The notes: generated by a model from the letters alone, not told the origin. Counted from the stretch's first letter, positions 18,501-24,501 are shown. The stretch: DNA of 32,500 nt from Prorocentrum cordatum (GCA_963575745.1 CAUYUJ010002704.1:1-32500), one strand, 5' to 3'. Numbers and translations: made by a program.

Positions 18501-18961
18501 AGGTCCCACGTGAGGTAGGGGAAGATCGTCTCGCCTGAGTTCCCGCCCGAGTCTTCCAGTACCCAAATGAGTCGGTTCGGGGGCCTCTGCATGATGTCAG
18601 TCCACGGCGCCAACGCTTGGAGCGTTGGGTCATGGGTGAATCGAGGATGGTCGTAGAGTCGCAGGGCGTCTTCGATGTCCTCCGTAGTCACGCCACTGTT
18701 ACCAAGCGCAAAGCCGTTCTGGTACAGGGAGGTGAGGATGCTCGTCGGCGGCACGGGGACCGCTGGGTCGCGCTGGATGGTGCTGCGTAAGTTGCGCGTC
18801 GGTGGCCAGAGGGCTGGGTGGGGCGTACCAGGGCCTGAAGGCGCCTGGGGCCTGGCGGGTGATGCGTGGCGTGCTCGCCGTCGTGGTGGTTGGGTGTCCA
18901 TGTCGGAAGAGGAACCACGGGCGTTGCTTGCATCCGCTTCGTCGTCGGGCGCTCCGTGCAC
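14681..18961 (-). CDS. ART-like and Cys-rich module of the retroelement polyprotein
   Basis: Residues about 150-285 resemble the ADP-ribosyltransferase/PARP fold: a WHGT strand with H167, AYVGVHPSLAAWYA with Y204, and the final strand pair ARLIYPRVLGLLIRMDW (Y266), which matches the EYIVY...YLL pattern of PARPs. The Glu of the H-Y-E triad is not in place, so activity is doubtful. Residues about 656-715 form a Cys-rich, probably zinc-binding domain (CLQCRFQCCQYC, CPDC, then CNSWTC and CC). Residues about 830-965 are a compact unknown domain. From about residue 1000 the frame is Pro/Arg-rich; its last third overlaps the replicase frame and looks non-coding. There is no ATG at the start: the frame is open back to 19126 and its first ATG is at 18901, so entry by a +1 shift from the upstream frame is likely. 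Assignment of the ART fold is by eye. Confidence 0.65.
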   Translation of the reverse strand: MHGAPDDEADASNARGSSSDMDTQPPRRRARHASPARPQAPSGPGTPHPALWPPTRNLRSTIQRDPAVPVPPTSILTSLYQNGFALGNSGVTTEDIEDALRLYDHPRFTHDPTLQALAPWTDIMQRPPNRLIWVLEDSGGNSGETIFPYLTWDLRAPTTDTPTVFWHGTRGDLAARLAFNGGHLLPGPRREAKGRTATNVGRAYVGVHPSLAAWYAVPPHPPRSLEDDTLAWGPIALWMCEATKPPRGENWHNFVNGEAHGARLIYPRVLGLLIRMDWCAPTEAASRCRALPHTCGMGDCTHALHIAGFDHPDLREAAEARDQEAKTWRRLDTAAAWPPPQALYSPEAARAWATQHYDTEAATRADPNQPRPRASLRKLQLDPQPLIDLVYTATAQAVPERWQSDVRAPRPSGSSPGAASGPSHTSQPGAASGHSPDRSPTASGADDRRAPSLISAAAALARGHARSRRSASRSSRQSGGNSASDSSDIDTWEHIETEEEPTAYHVLAFHVRDVRSRVNAPGVEVWLDPGEHHDGAYLPWGATVVGHRVTDPAVAGRDGWVILHHDHGDTTTRLWAPTQVHVKADDTWRTVMIAADLGPQWIERHADDARLPAEAVRTTGQSWFADVWPLWDRPRPHPDDAVTDEQAFPPLPGRWICLQCRFQCCQYCAARRNTQLGTSGQPTCPDCSLSGLRAPMDWSTDYSCNSWTCVYSTDDRAADTCCLSSRCPHPPRPHSLFDVRATGMPPHILARQYGNAPAQHDLMEPPRAPSGPGGEPPQPGQAGYQGQWYLPPRPRRVPKQGLPDGTRRPPGFTGTGMPEDPSPDQPLWKEGYVLFGPHQALKEDFIFNKAVRRPYSLAITNMYRDRVTVRTVCESIAERIHTTRTRWRDVVLYWDAEGGPGPQALDYDMRLCDAMASRATTEAELNHDRSNRGSFCLYGPAHQRAVNITVLPEPQSIDFVEHVRRYSPDGETYPDHAFEHVYQGWRRPDVPPILPDTRPLSRADQQRYQQHQQRTQQRDQRDAGQPSTPRNRSPARVPTGDRAVYGGGAAYHRGPIGARPAAAGAAASSYGHVPHARVHPAVVGYPRALGRLPHGPPRPRQGPRVPGAITQAATTAPPATSPQRHPLRLQPRGLRQAAAGQGAPQDGARRTCAPGNRANTRPRQTWPQRSALPRQSPPPLSASGSRSSRSSSRTPRHTTAPPRGTARVVPTASAPGLTPPTLTRLQPRRRAAQAAPARPAQHPAQRRSAPRAGRTLRAPTPRRPRHVTATRAGASRAAGPAAATARASPLGVPRARRPARLRLTPKPPRWCHVSVPAPKTLTRSTSSRRRPRTRSCHRPPASSPPTRRRPSTPSSTSTPSRTSRRASAAAHRCLLRATAAPPPPLPLPRQRRPRVESALSATRASRQRAWTRLSARPPTAPLATPS
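15563..15587 (-). repeat. Linker hairpin H6
   Basis: Stem CCCCCTG/CAGGGGG around GGCTGAAGCC with the unpaired G. Read as RLQP in the 14681-18961 frame, near the region where the frame must change. Confidence 0.85.
16639..16669 (-). repeat. Linker hairpin H7
   Basis: Ten-pair stem (CCCCCCCGGG against CTCGGGGGGG) around the variant core GCCTGAAGGC, in which both sides of the inner stem changed together. Read as APSGP. Confidence 0.8.
17709..17733 (-). repeat. Linker hairpin H8
   Basis: Stem GCCCCAG/CTGGGGC around GGCTGGAGCC, a one-base variant of the tip, with the unpaired G. Read as GSSPG. Confidence 0.7.
18828..18848 (-). repeat. Linker hairpin H9
   Basis: Stem CCAGG/CCTGG around GCCTGAAGGC with the unpaired G. 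Read as APSGP before the ART-like domain. Confidence 0.8.
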
Positions 18962-18992
18962 GCCGTCGCCGTCGAGGGTGCGCTCACGTGCT

Positions 18993-21614
18993 TCACCTGC
19001 CTCGGCGTCGGTGGCCTGAGCTGCGGCGGCTTCGTGAGTCGGCGGGTTGCCAGAGGCCGCGCCGCTTGTGGGGCCGTCTCGCGGGGACGGGCTGAAGACC
19101 CCACAAGGCGGTCGCGGCGTCGTATGCTATTGTGCGTCGGGGCGTAGTGGACACGGATGGGCCTGGTGCCGCAGCTTCACGGCGTCGTCGCTGCCGGTAG
19201 CTGGGGTCTCGGCTCGGTGTCGGCAGGTACCCGTCGATCTGGTCCTGGTACGGCATGGCTACCAAGATGGCGTACGTGACCACGAAGAGGCAGATGAGAC
19301 AGCCGCAGCGTCGAGAGGCCGCTGCGCTGTACGGGGCCTCATGGGAGCCGCTGGCGTCGGGGTCCGCGTCCTCGATGGGATCGTTGTCGAGGCCAGCCTG
19401 CCAGTGGTCGACGGGGCTGGAGTTGGAGTCAGTCGAGTTAGCTCGGCGGACAAGGGTGCGGGACGGGGTCCTGCCACCTGAGGTCTGAAGACGCCCAGGT
19501 CCAGCCAATGCTGCAGCGGGGCTGAAGCCGCCACTGCGCGGGCTGGTGGGAGCTGGCGGTGCGGTGGCATGGCCTGGCTCGTCGGCGACGGTGGCACCTT
19601 CGGCGTCGCTGAGCTGTGCGCTGGGGTCGGCCTGGGCCGAGTTGTTGGGCGCACTGCTACGCGACCGGGAGCGCCCTGTGTGGGGATCGCTGTCACGGTC
19701 GCGCTGGGCAGCGTCACTTGGCGGTGGCGTGCCGTCGGGGTCCTGGGTTTCCGTGTCGTGGATGGAGTCGTTCTGGCTATCGTCCGACACGTGGAACGAG
19801 TCCAGGGATATGTTGCTGATATCGCTGGCAGCTGCGTGCTGGAGCAGAAGCGGTTCAGCGTCGGCCGCGGGCTGGTCACACGTGGCGTTTTGGGCGGGGG
19901 GGCCAGCGGGCGGTGGTAGGTTTAGCGGTTCCATCGGTGCCGCGGCGAGCTCCGCCTCGACAAGCGGCTGCAGGTCTGGCGGGTGGTGCGGGATCGCATC
20001 CACGAGATACGCCAGGGCGTCTTGGTCGGGCGGAGGGAGGCCTCTTGGCAGCAAGGCGTGGGCCCGTGAGAGGTATGGCGGCAGTGGTGCCGCGAAAGCC
20101 TCAGGGCCGACGAGCTGGGCACGAGCGCACTGGTATTCCAGAAGGAGGCCAAGGTAGCGGGTGGGGTACTCGTGGCTGCCCTGAATACGAGTGAGGTTGC
20201 GGTTGGTGCGCTGTCTGTCGGGGCCCGCTCTGCGCCAGATATCCTCGCACATGTCGACCGCGGTGCGGTGTCGCAGGGCGTCGTTTTTCTCCGCGGAGTC
20301 CTCCTGGAAAAGGTGGTCGTACTGTGGCAGATGGAGCGTCGCCAGGACGTGCGGGACGCAGTCCTCGAGCCATGCCCAGTAAACGTCCTGATGGTCCTCA
20401 CCTGGTGCCCACGCCGCGGCGCACGGGATGAGCCGTGCTCGGATGTTCATCAGGTGCCAGAAGGCGGGGTCCTCATCAGGTTCACCCCTGGCGCACAGAG
20501 GGGAAGCGGGACTCGCTGTGTTGCTGGTAGTCAGGCCGTGTGCGTGGGTGCTAAGCACGGCCATAATTAGCAGCCCACATAGCGTGTTGGGCTCCACGGT
20601 GATGCACAGGTAGGGCACGAGGAGCCAGATGGCTCGCAGCGAGGCGCCTGTGGTCTGTGGGGGCCACGGTGGAGCCGTCTGCGGCGCTGGCTCAGCGGCG
20701 TGGTTTCCAGCGTGGCACGGCCCACCGCTGTCAGTAATGTCGAAGCTGTCAGGTCGGCACGCTGTGGGGGTGCGACACTCTGGAGGGTACACGGTGCGAC
20801 GTACGGCGGCAGGCGTCGTGGTCGGTGGTAACTCTCGCAGGTGGTCGTGCGCGGCGCGCGTTGCCTCATGCGGGGGCGGTGGCAGCCAGGGCACTGCAGC
20901 GGGGCTGAAGCCGCCACTGCGTGCCTGGGCCTTGCCAGCGGCCCTGTCGAGGATATGCTGCACGACGGTCGAGGACAAGCTGAAGACAGGGTGCCATCGA
21001 GGATATGCTGTACGACGGTCGACCGCAGGCGTCGCATTGAGTGATGGTAGCCCTCGTAGCTGAACTTGCATGCGGTGCGAGGCGTGGCCGGAGGACGCAG
21101 GAGTCAGCTTAGCTGCGGCAAAATCGGCGGTCGACTGCGATGCATGTGTCGTAGTTGACGAGGGCGTGCTCGTAGGAGACGTGCTGGTACTCGGCGTAGG
21201 CATAGTAGTAGCCGTCGAAGTCCCAGGGGGGCAGCACGTGGGGCAGGGCCCCTGGTGCTGTTCAGGCCAGGCGCTCGCGGGGGCGCCCAGCAGCCCGGTG
21301 CCGCACGGACCAGCGGCGGCGGTGCTGTTCACGATCGGGTCCAAAATGGCGCTGTGATCGTATTTGTAGATGCTGTCATCGTAAAGGTAGAAGAACGTCC
21401 TACGCTCCGCATGTCGCAGGAAAGCCTCTCCTCCGTGCTGGGGCGCACCGCCTGAAGACGGGTGTGCTCCAGCCAGCGAGGGGAGGGCCAGGCCGCAGGC
21501 GAGGCGCCGCATGATGGCGAGGCCTGGCGGGCGGCGCGAGCGATGAGCCGAAAGCTGCGTGGCAGCACACGTCCTCATACACCCCTGAATGCTCATGTAC
21601 ATCGCTACAATCAC
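18993..21614 (-). CDS. Membrane/secretory-like frame of the retroelement
   Basis: I do not recognise the family. What can be seen: the first ATG is codon 5 (21602). A signal-peptide-like run follows M35 (MRRLACGLALPSLAGA). A hydrophobic stretch at about 327-362 (AIWLLVPYLCITV, then CGLLIMAVLS) and a strong membrane segment at about 768-787 (CGCLICLFVVTYAILVAM) are followed by an Arg-rich tail. There are about eight Asn-X-Ser/Thr sites, most between the hydrophobic segments. A helical region at about 385-560 separates them. Residues 190-280 contain an internal repeat (LR-LP...TPA..RRT.YP, twice). The frame is the same as that of 21774-23507, separated only by one TGA. A membrane protein is unexpected in a LINE; an envelope-like role would be speculation. 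Confidence 0.55.
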   Translation of the reverse strand: MIVAMYMSIQGCMRTCAATQLSAHRSRRPPGLAIMRRLACGLALPSLAGAHPSSGGAPQHGGEAFLRHAERRTFFYLYDDSIYKYDHSAILDPIVNSTAAAGPCGTGLLGAPASAWPEQHQGPCPTCCPPGTSTATTMPTPSTSTSPTSTPSSTTTHASQSTADFAAAKLTPASSGHASHRMQVQLRGLPSLNATPAVDRRTAYPRWHPVFSLSSTVVQHILDRAAGKAQARSGGFSPAAVPWLPPPPHEATRAAHDHLRELPPTTTPAAVRRTVYPPECRTPTACRPDSFDITDSGGPCHAGNHAAEPAPQTAPPWPPQTTGASLRAIWLLVPYLCITVEPNTLCGLLIMAVLSTHAHGLTTSNTASPASPLCARGEPDEDPAFWHLMNIRARLIPCAAAWAPGEDHQDVYWAWLEDCVPHVLATLHLPQYDHLFQEDSAEKNDALRHRTAVDMCEDIWRRAGPDRQRTNRNLTRIQGSHEYPTRYLGLLLEYQCARAQLVGPEAFAAPLPPYLSRAHALLPRGLPPPDQDALAYLVDAIPHHPPDLQPLVEAELAAAPMEPLNLPPPAGPPAQNATCDQPAADAEPLLLQHAAASDISNISLDSFHVSDDSQNDSIHDTETQDPDGTPPPSDAAQRDRDSDPHTGRSRSRSSAPNNSAQADPSAQLSDAEGATVADEPGHATAPPAPTSPRSGGFSPAAALAGPGRLQTSGGRTPSRTLVRRANSTDSNSSPVDHWQAGLDNDPIEDADPDASGSHEAPYSAAASRRCGCLICLFVVTYAILVAMPYQDQIDGYLPTPSRDPSYRQRRRREAAAPGPSVSTTPRRTIAYDAATALWGLQPVPARRPHKRRGLWQPADSRSRRSSGHRRRGR
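19476..19500 (-). repeat. Linker hairpin H10
   Basis: Stem ACCTGAG/CCCAGGT around GTCTGAAGAC, with one A-C that becomes U.G on the coding strand. Read as RLQT. A degenerate relative without a clear outer stem lies at 19090. Confidence 0.75.
19511..19538 (-). repeat. Linker hairpin H11
   Basis: Stem GCAGCGG/CCACTGC around GGCTGAAGCC, with one G.U on the coding strand. It is identical over 28 bp to the hairpin at 20894-20921. Read as GGFSPAA. Confidence 0.85.
20894..20921 (-). repeat. Linker hairpin H12
   Basis: Same 28 bp as 19511-19538 while both flanks differ, so the repeat ends where the hairpin ends. Read as GGFSPAA. Confidence 0.85.
20947..21022 (-). repeat. Pair of 26-bp direct repeats
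   Basis: TCGAGGATATGCTG(C/T)ACG and the following ACGGTCGA occur at 20947-20972 and 20997-21022, 50 bp apart and one base different. The spacing is not a multiple of three, so the two copies are read in different frames (STVVQHILD and VDRRTAYPR). Confidence 0.9.
21440..21470 (-). repeat. Linker hairpin H13
   Basis: Ten-pair stem (GGGGCGCACC against GGTGTGCTCC, with two G-T pairs) around GCCTGAAGAC. Read as PSSGG after the signal-like segment. Confidence 0.8.
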
Positions 21615-21773
21615 GCCCCCTGCAAGACTACGGGTGTCCCTACACCAGAGAGCTTGCGCGTGCTGCTGCCAAAACAGACATGAGGTAACAAGAAAGAGAT
21701 ACGACGCGAAGAGGGGAGCGGTGCCTCTGAAGGCGCTTCCTCGGAGGGCTGAGGCGGGCTCTCTGAGGCACCT

Positions 21774-21776
21774 TCA
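21774..21776 (-). other. In-frame TGA joining two long frames
   Basis: TGA followed by AGG. The same frame stays open before it for more than 570 codons and after it down to 18993, with no ATG for about 58 codons after the stop. A small GCCT/AGGC hairpin lies about 40 nt downstream. Readthrough is possible, but a point mutation is equally compatible. Confidence 0.5.
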
Positions 21777-23507
21777 ATACGGGTCCTGGGTGGCCCGACC
21801 CTTGTCCTTGCCTTTGTCGGCCCCTGGGGGCCCCGTCCCTGGGGTGGCCTGGCCTGGCTGGTCGGTCGCACTGCAGGCTGCCGCGGGCTCGGCGGCCGCT
21901 GCGGCTTCCTCCTTCTTAGCTTCCAGAGTGGCCGCTTGTGGCAGGTGGATGGTGCCTCCCGTGAGGTGCCCGAGGAGGGTCTGGATGTCGCCGCGCAGTG
22001 CAGCGGCGTCGGCGGTTGCCGTCTGTTGCTGGGTGACGACGGTGGCAAGCCCCCGTTCCAGCCCTGAAACGTGCTCCGTGAGTGTGGCCTGGGAGGAGAG
22101 AACGCCCGCAAGCTGCATCTGCATGTTATCCACCGTGGTGGCTAGTAGCTCGTGCTGCTGTTCCATGTGCTGGATGCGGGTCGTGGCAGCATCGGGCGGT
22201 TTAGAGGCCGATGCGAAGCGCTCGCCGAAGGTGTTGAGTTCGTGGGAGGCCTCGCTGTATTCATCGCCTGATGAGAGGATCTCGACGTCAACGACGTCAC
22301 CTGGTACTTCGGCGGCTGTGGCAGCGGCGCCTTCGGTGTGGCCCCCTCCTTCCGCCGCCGCCGTGCCAAGCCAGGGGTCGTGGCCACCTGGTCCTGGGGC
22401 GGCCGTCGGTTCAGCGGCTCCGTCCGTGCCGTGAGGGGGCGCAGAAGAGCTGCGGCCTGGGGCGCGGGGTGGCCTTGCGGGCGGCGTGGCGTCACGTTTC
22501 CCGCTGGAGGAGCGGTGGCGCTTGGCTAAAGGCTCCTCCTTGGGGGTCAGGAGCGGTGCGACGCCCTTGCCTTTGGGCGTGGCAGTCATGAGGTCGTGGA
22601 GGTAGGGGCTCTGGGCCGCTTTGGTGAGGAGTGTGTCGGTGGCGGGGCTGAAGCCACCACCACCGGCTGGCGGCGTCGCAGGCTCTGTGATGGTGGCAGG
22701 CGCGACGATGGCAACGTTGCCCCGCTTCGGCGCCACCTCAGCCAGCGGGGCCTCGGCGATGCTCCACGGGATGGAGCACCCCGCGACCTGCACCGTATAG
22801 GTGAGTGGGGGCCGATGGGCGCGCACTAGGGCAAACTGGGCCGCAGTGGCTGGGCCCCAGGCGGCGTGGTAGACCTCACAGCCCCATTTGACGGACGGGC
22901 CCGTGAGAGTCTTGGCGAGCTGGGTCAGCGTGGCGTGGCGTGCCGCAATGCCAGTGATGCGGTAGCGCGTCTTGGCGAGGGTGGCCTCGCAGCCGCGGAT
23001 GCTGACAGCAGCGGCCTTGGCGACGTCAGACCCCCGCGGAACACGGATCCCCAGCAGGCCTGACTTGCCGTGCCTGACGACTCCCAGGGCCTTGAGCTCC
23101 ACCGACTTCTGGAACGCGTCTGCCATCGTGATGGGCTGGTCCTCAGGGAACCACACGGTCTGATACTTGTCGGCGGTGGGCTCGTCTGCACCTACGTTGC
23201 TGAGGTCGTAGGTGGCACCGAGTTGCCCTGATCCCGCCAGGACCTTGTCGACCGCTTGGAGACTGACGCCGAAGGTGGCAGCCAGGGACCTCTTTCCGAC
23301 GCCCGATCCAAACCTGCCTAGGCTTTTGCAGGGTTCGAGGATGGTGACGGCTTTAAAGTTGCCGTGGAAGAGGGCCTTGAAGGTGTCCTGGAGCTGGCCA
23401 TCGAGCTCCTGGCGGCGAGCGTCTTTCTTGGACTCCCTTGTGCTTTTGGCGCGCCTTGTCCTGTGGAGCGGAGTCGCCTCGAAAAGGGCCCTTGGCGCGT
23501 GGACCAC
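21774..23507 (-). CDS. ORF1-like second part: nucleic-acid-binding-like and coiled coil
   Basis: Residues about 20-240 look structured. The part at about 180-240 (YRITGIAARHATLTQLAKTL and the following GCEVYHAAW) has the strand-helix-strand feel of an RRM-like domain, as in many LINE ORF1 proteins. A GGGGFSPA linker at about 286 is encoded by one of the hairpins. Pro/Ser/Ala-rich sequence follows, then a coiled coil at about 450-520 (MEQQHELLATTV..., LERGLATVV). It ends in a charged tail and TGA at 21774-21776. The first in-frame ATG lies well inside (MADAFQ, about residue 128), so the structured N-terminal part can only be made by a +1 shift from the 23353-24348 frame, or the frame was broken by an indel. 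Confidence 0.6.
   Translation of the reverse strand: MVHAPRALFEATPLHRTRRAKSTRESKKDARRQELDGQLQDTFKALFHGNFKAVTILEPCKSLGRFGSGVGKRSLAATFGVSLQAVDKVLAGSGQLGATYDLSNVGADEPTADKYQTVWFPEDQPITMADAFQKSVELKALGVVRHGKSGLLGIRVPRGSDVAKAAAVSIRGCEATLAKTRYRITGIAARHATLTQLAKTLTGPSVKWGCEVYHAAWGPATAAQFALVRAHRPPLTYTVQVAGCSIPWSIAEAPLAEVAPKRGNVAIVAPATITEPATPPAGGGGFSPATDTLLTKAAQSPYLHDLMTATPKGKGVAPLLTPKEEPLAKRHRSSSGKRDATPPARPPRAPGRSSSAPPHGTDGAAEPTAAPGPGGHDPWLGTAAAEGGGHTEGAAATAAEVPGDVVDVEILSSGDEYSEASHELNTFGERFASASKPPDAATTRIQHMEQQHELLATTVDNMQMQLAGVLSSQATLTEHVSGLERGLATVVTQQQTATADAAALRGDIQTLLGHLTGGTIHLPQAATLEAKKEEAAAAAEPAAACSATDQPGQATPGTGPPGADKGKDKGRATQDPY
22637..22665 (-). repeat. Linker hairpin H14
   Basis: Nine-position stem (CGGTGGCGG against CCACCACCG, with one G.U on the coding strand) around GGCTGAAGCC, with an unpaired A instead of G. 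Read as GGGGFSPA. Confidence 0.8.
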
Positions 23508-24348
23508 CGTTCACGGGGGCACCTCCCGAGAACTGGTCCTCGAAGGCCTGGTGCATGGAGGGGACTGCGGCAATGGCCTCGGTCTCGTGTATGGTCGCCC
23601 GAATCCAGCAGACGTGGTCGGCGGGGTCGATGGTGGCGACGGCTACCTTTTCCGTGCAGGCGACCTCCTTGGTGCCCAGCTGGTACACGATCACGGGGAC
23701 GTGCGTGTGGACCACTTTGGGCGCCTTGGGGTGGCGCTTCAGGACGGGGACGGCGAGCTCGGTACCGACGTAGTTGTCGTTTTTCGGGCCCATGACAGCA
23801 ATCGCGAGCTGGCCCGTGGCTCGCTTGCCCTGCCCGAGGTGGTGTTGCAGCAGCCGTTCGCCACTCTCGAAGTCGTGGAGGCTGATGCTGGGCTTGTACG
23901 TCTTGCCGTCGTCAGGCGAGGTGGGTTCGGCAAGAACAGGGACCTTCCAAAAGGCAGGGTCCAAGGCGATGAATTGGGTGTCCGCAGCCTGAAGACGTGC
24001 GGAGCCCGATGGTGGGTGCGATGTGTCACCGCCAGTGCGCTTAGGCTTGCTGCGCTGGTAGTGGTCGAGCGTGTAGCTGATCTGGTTGGCGGCGCACATG
24101 CGGATAAGGGCGCTGCCAAGCTTCTTCGTGTTGGACTTGTGCATGTCGTACTTTGCCTGGAGCTCGTCCGCGTTCAGTTCGGCTAGCCCGTTATAGGCGG
24201 CCGTGGGGCGGTCAGACCCCGCTTGCCTGAACGCTGCGATGCAGTCCTGCTTGCGTTGAAGGAGGGACCCTTCAGCAGCAGGGCGCGTGGGACGGGAGCT
24301 CGGAGGCTGCTTTGAAGAGTGACGGCGCTCCGGCTTCTTGGGGGCCAT
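23353..24348 (-). CDS. ORF1-like first part of the retroelement
   Basis: This is the first frame after the leader. A GTG at 24360 is also in frame, but the ATG at 24348 gives the natural start MAPKKPERRHSSKQPPSSRP. A basic N-terminus is followed by a helical segment (DCIAAFRQAG..., LGSALIRMCAANQISYTLDHY). A linker carrying a hairpin (ARLQAADT) leads to an alpha/beta domain (FWKVPVLAEP, GQLAIAVMGPKNDNYVGTEL, HVPVIVYQLGTKEV, CWIRATIHE). The family is unknown. The last 50 codons overlap 21774-23507 in another frame and look non-natural, so the true product probably shifts +1 inside 23353-23507. Position and basic character fit an ORF1-type RNA-binding protein, which is inference. Confidence 0.6.
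   Translation of the reverse strand: MAPKKPERRHSSKQPPSSRPTRPAAEGSLLQRKQDCIAAFRQAGSDRPTAAYNGLAELNADELQAKYDMHKSNTKKLGSALIRMCAANQISYTLDHYQRSKPKRTGGDTSHPPSGSARLQAADTQFIALDPAFWKVPVLAEPTSPDDGKTYKPSISLHDFESGERLLQHHLGQGKRATGQLAIAVMGPKNDNYVGTELAVPVLKRHPKAPKVVHTHVPVIVYQLGTKEVACTEKVAVATIDPADHVCWIRATIHETEAIAAVPSMHQAFEDQFSGGAPVNGGPRAKGPFRGDSAPQDKARQKHKGVQERRSPPGARWPAPGHLQGPLPRQL
23981..24003 (-). repeat. Linker hairpin H15
   Basis: Stem TCCGCA/TGCGGA around GCCTGAAGAC with the unpaired G. Read as ARLQAAD in the first frame of the element. Confidence 0.8.
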
Positions 24349-24500
24349 TGCTGCGGGCACTCTGGTGCGGAGAGGTGACGCGAATCAGTAGGGTCCTGCT
24401 GGGACCCCTCCGGTCTCGCGAGGCCTGGGAGTCTGACTCCGAGGCGGGGCGCTTCGCGTCGTAGCTGCGGTCTGAGTGCAGAGCACTCTCGAGCCGAGAC

Positions 24501-24501
<1 letters not shown>
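24349..24501 (-). other. 5' leader of the retroelement
   Basis: About 150 nt between the (GA)n tract and the first ATG. It is GC-rich and holds no recognised internal promoter motif. Its outer edge is inferred from the start of the GA tract. Confidence 0.5.

Larger units (their letters stand above)
8199..24501 (-). mobile_element. Giant non-LTR (LINE-type) retroelement, 16.3 kb
   Basis: The element reads on the minus strand and carries an APE-type endonuclease, a reverse transcriptase with an FVDD motif, a zinc knuckle and an RNase H, the set of an RNase H-bearing LINE. No long terminal repeats were seen. Both ends meet (GA)n tracts, so boundaries are set by those tracts and are inferred. 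The coding part before the replicase is far larger than the usual ORF1, with ART-like and membrane-protein-like frames. The frames are offset by two +1 shifts, one in-frame TGA and one -1 shift, yet each stays open for hundreds to thousands of codons, which argues for a young copy. Fifteen small hairpins with a common tip are spread along it. Confidence 0.85.

Noticed and set aside
8803-20570. Many plus-strand frames of 60-230 codons opposite the retroelement
   Set aside because: They mirror the GC-rich coding strand, carry no domain and disagree with the catalytic motifs read on the minus strand.
21338-21352. Relict of a dinoflagellate spliced leader
   Set aside because: Only about ten bases (GCCATTTTGG on the minus strand) agree with the known leader, and they lie inside a long coding frame, so chance is the simpler explanation.
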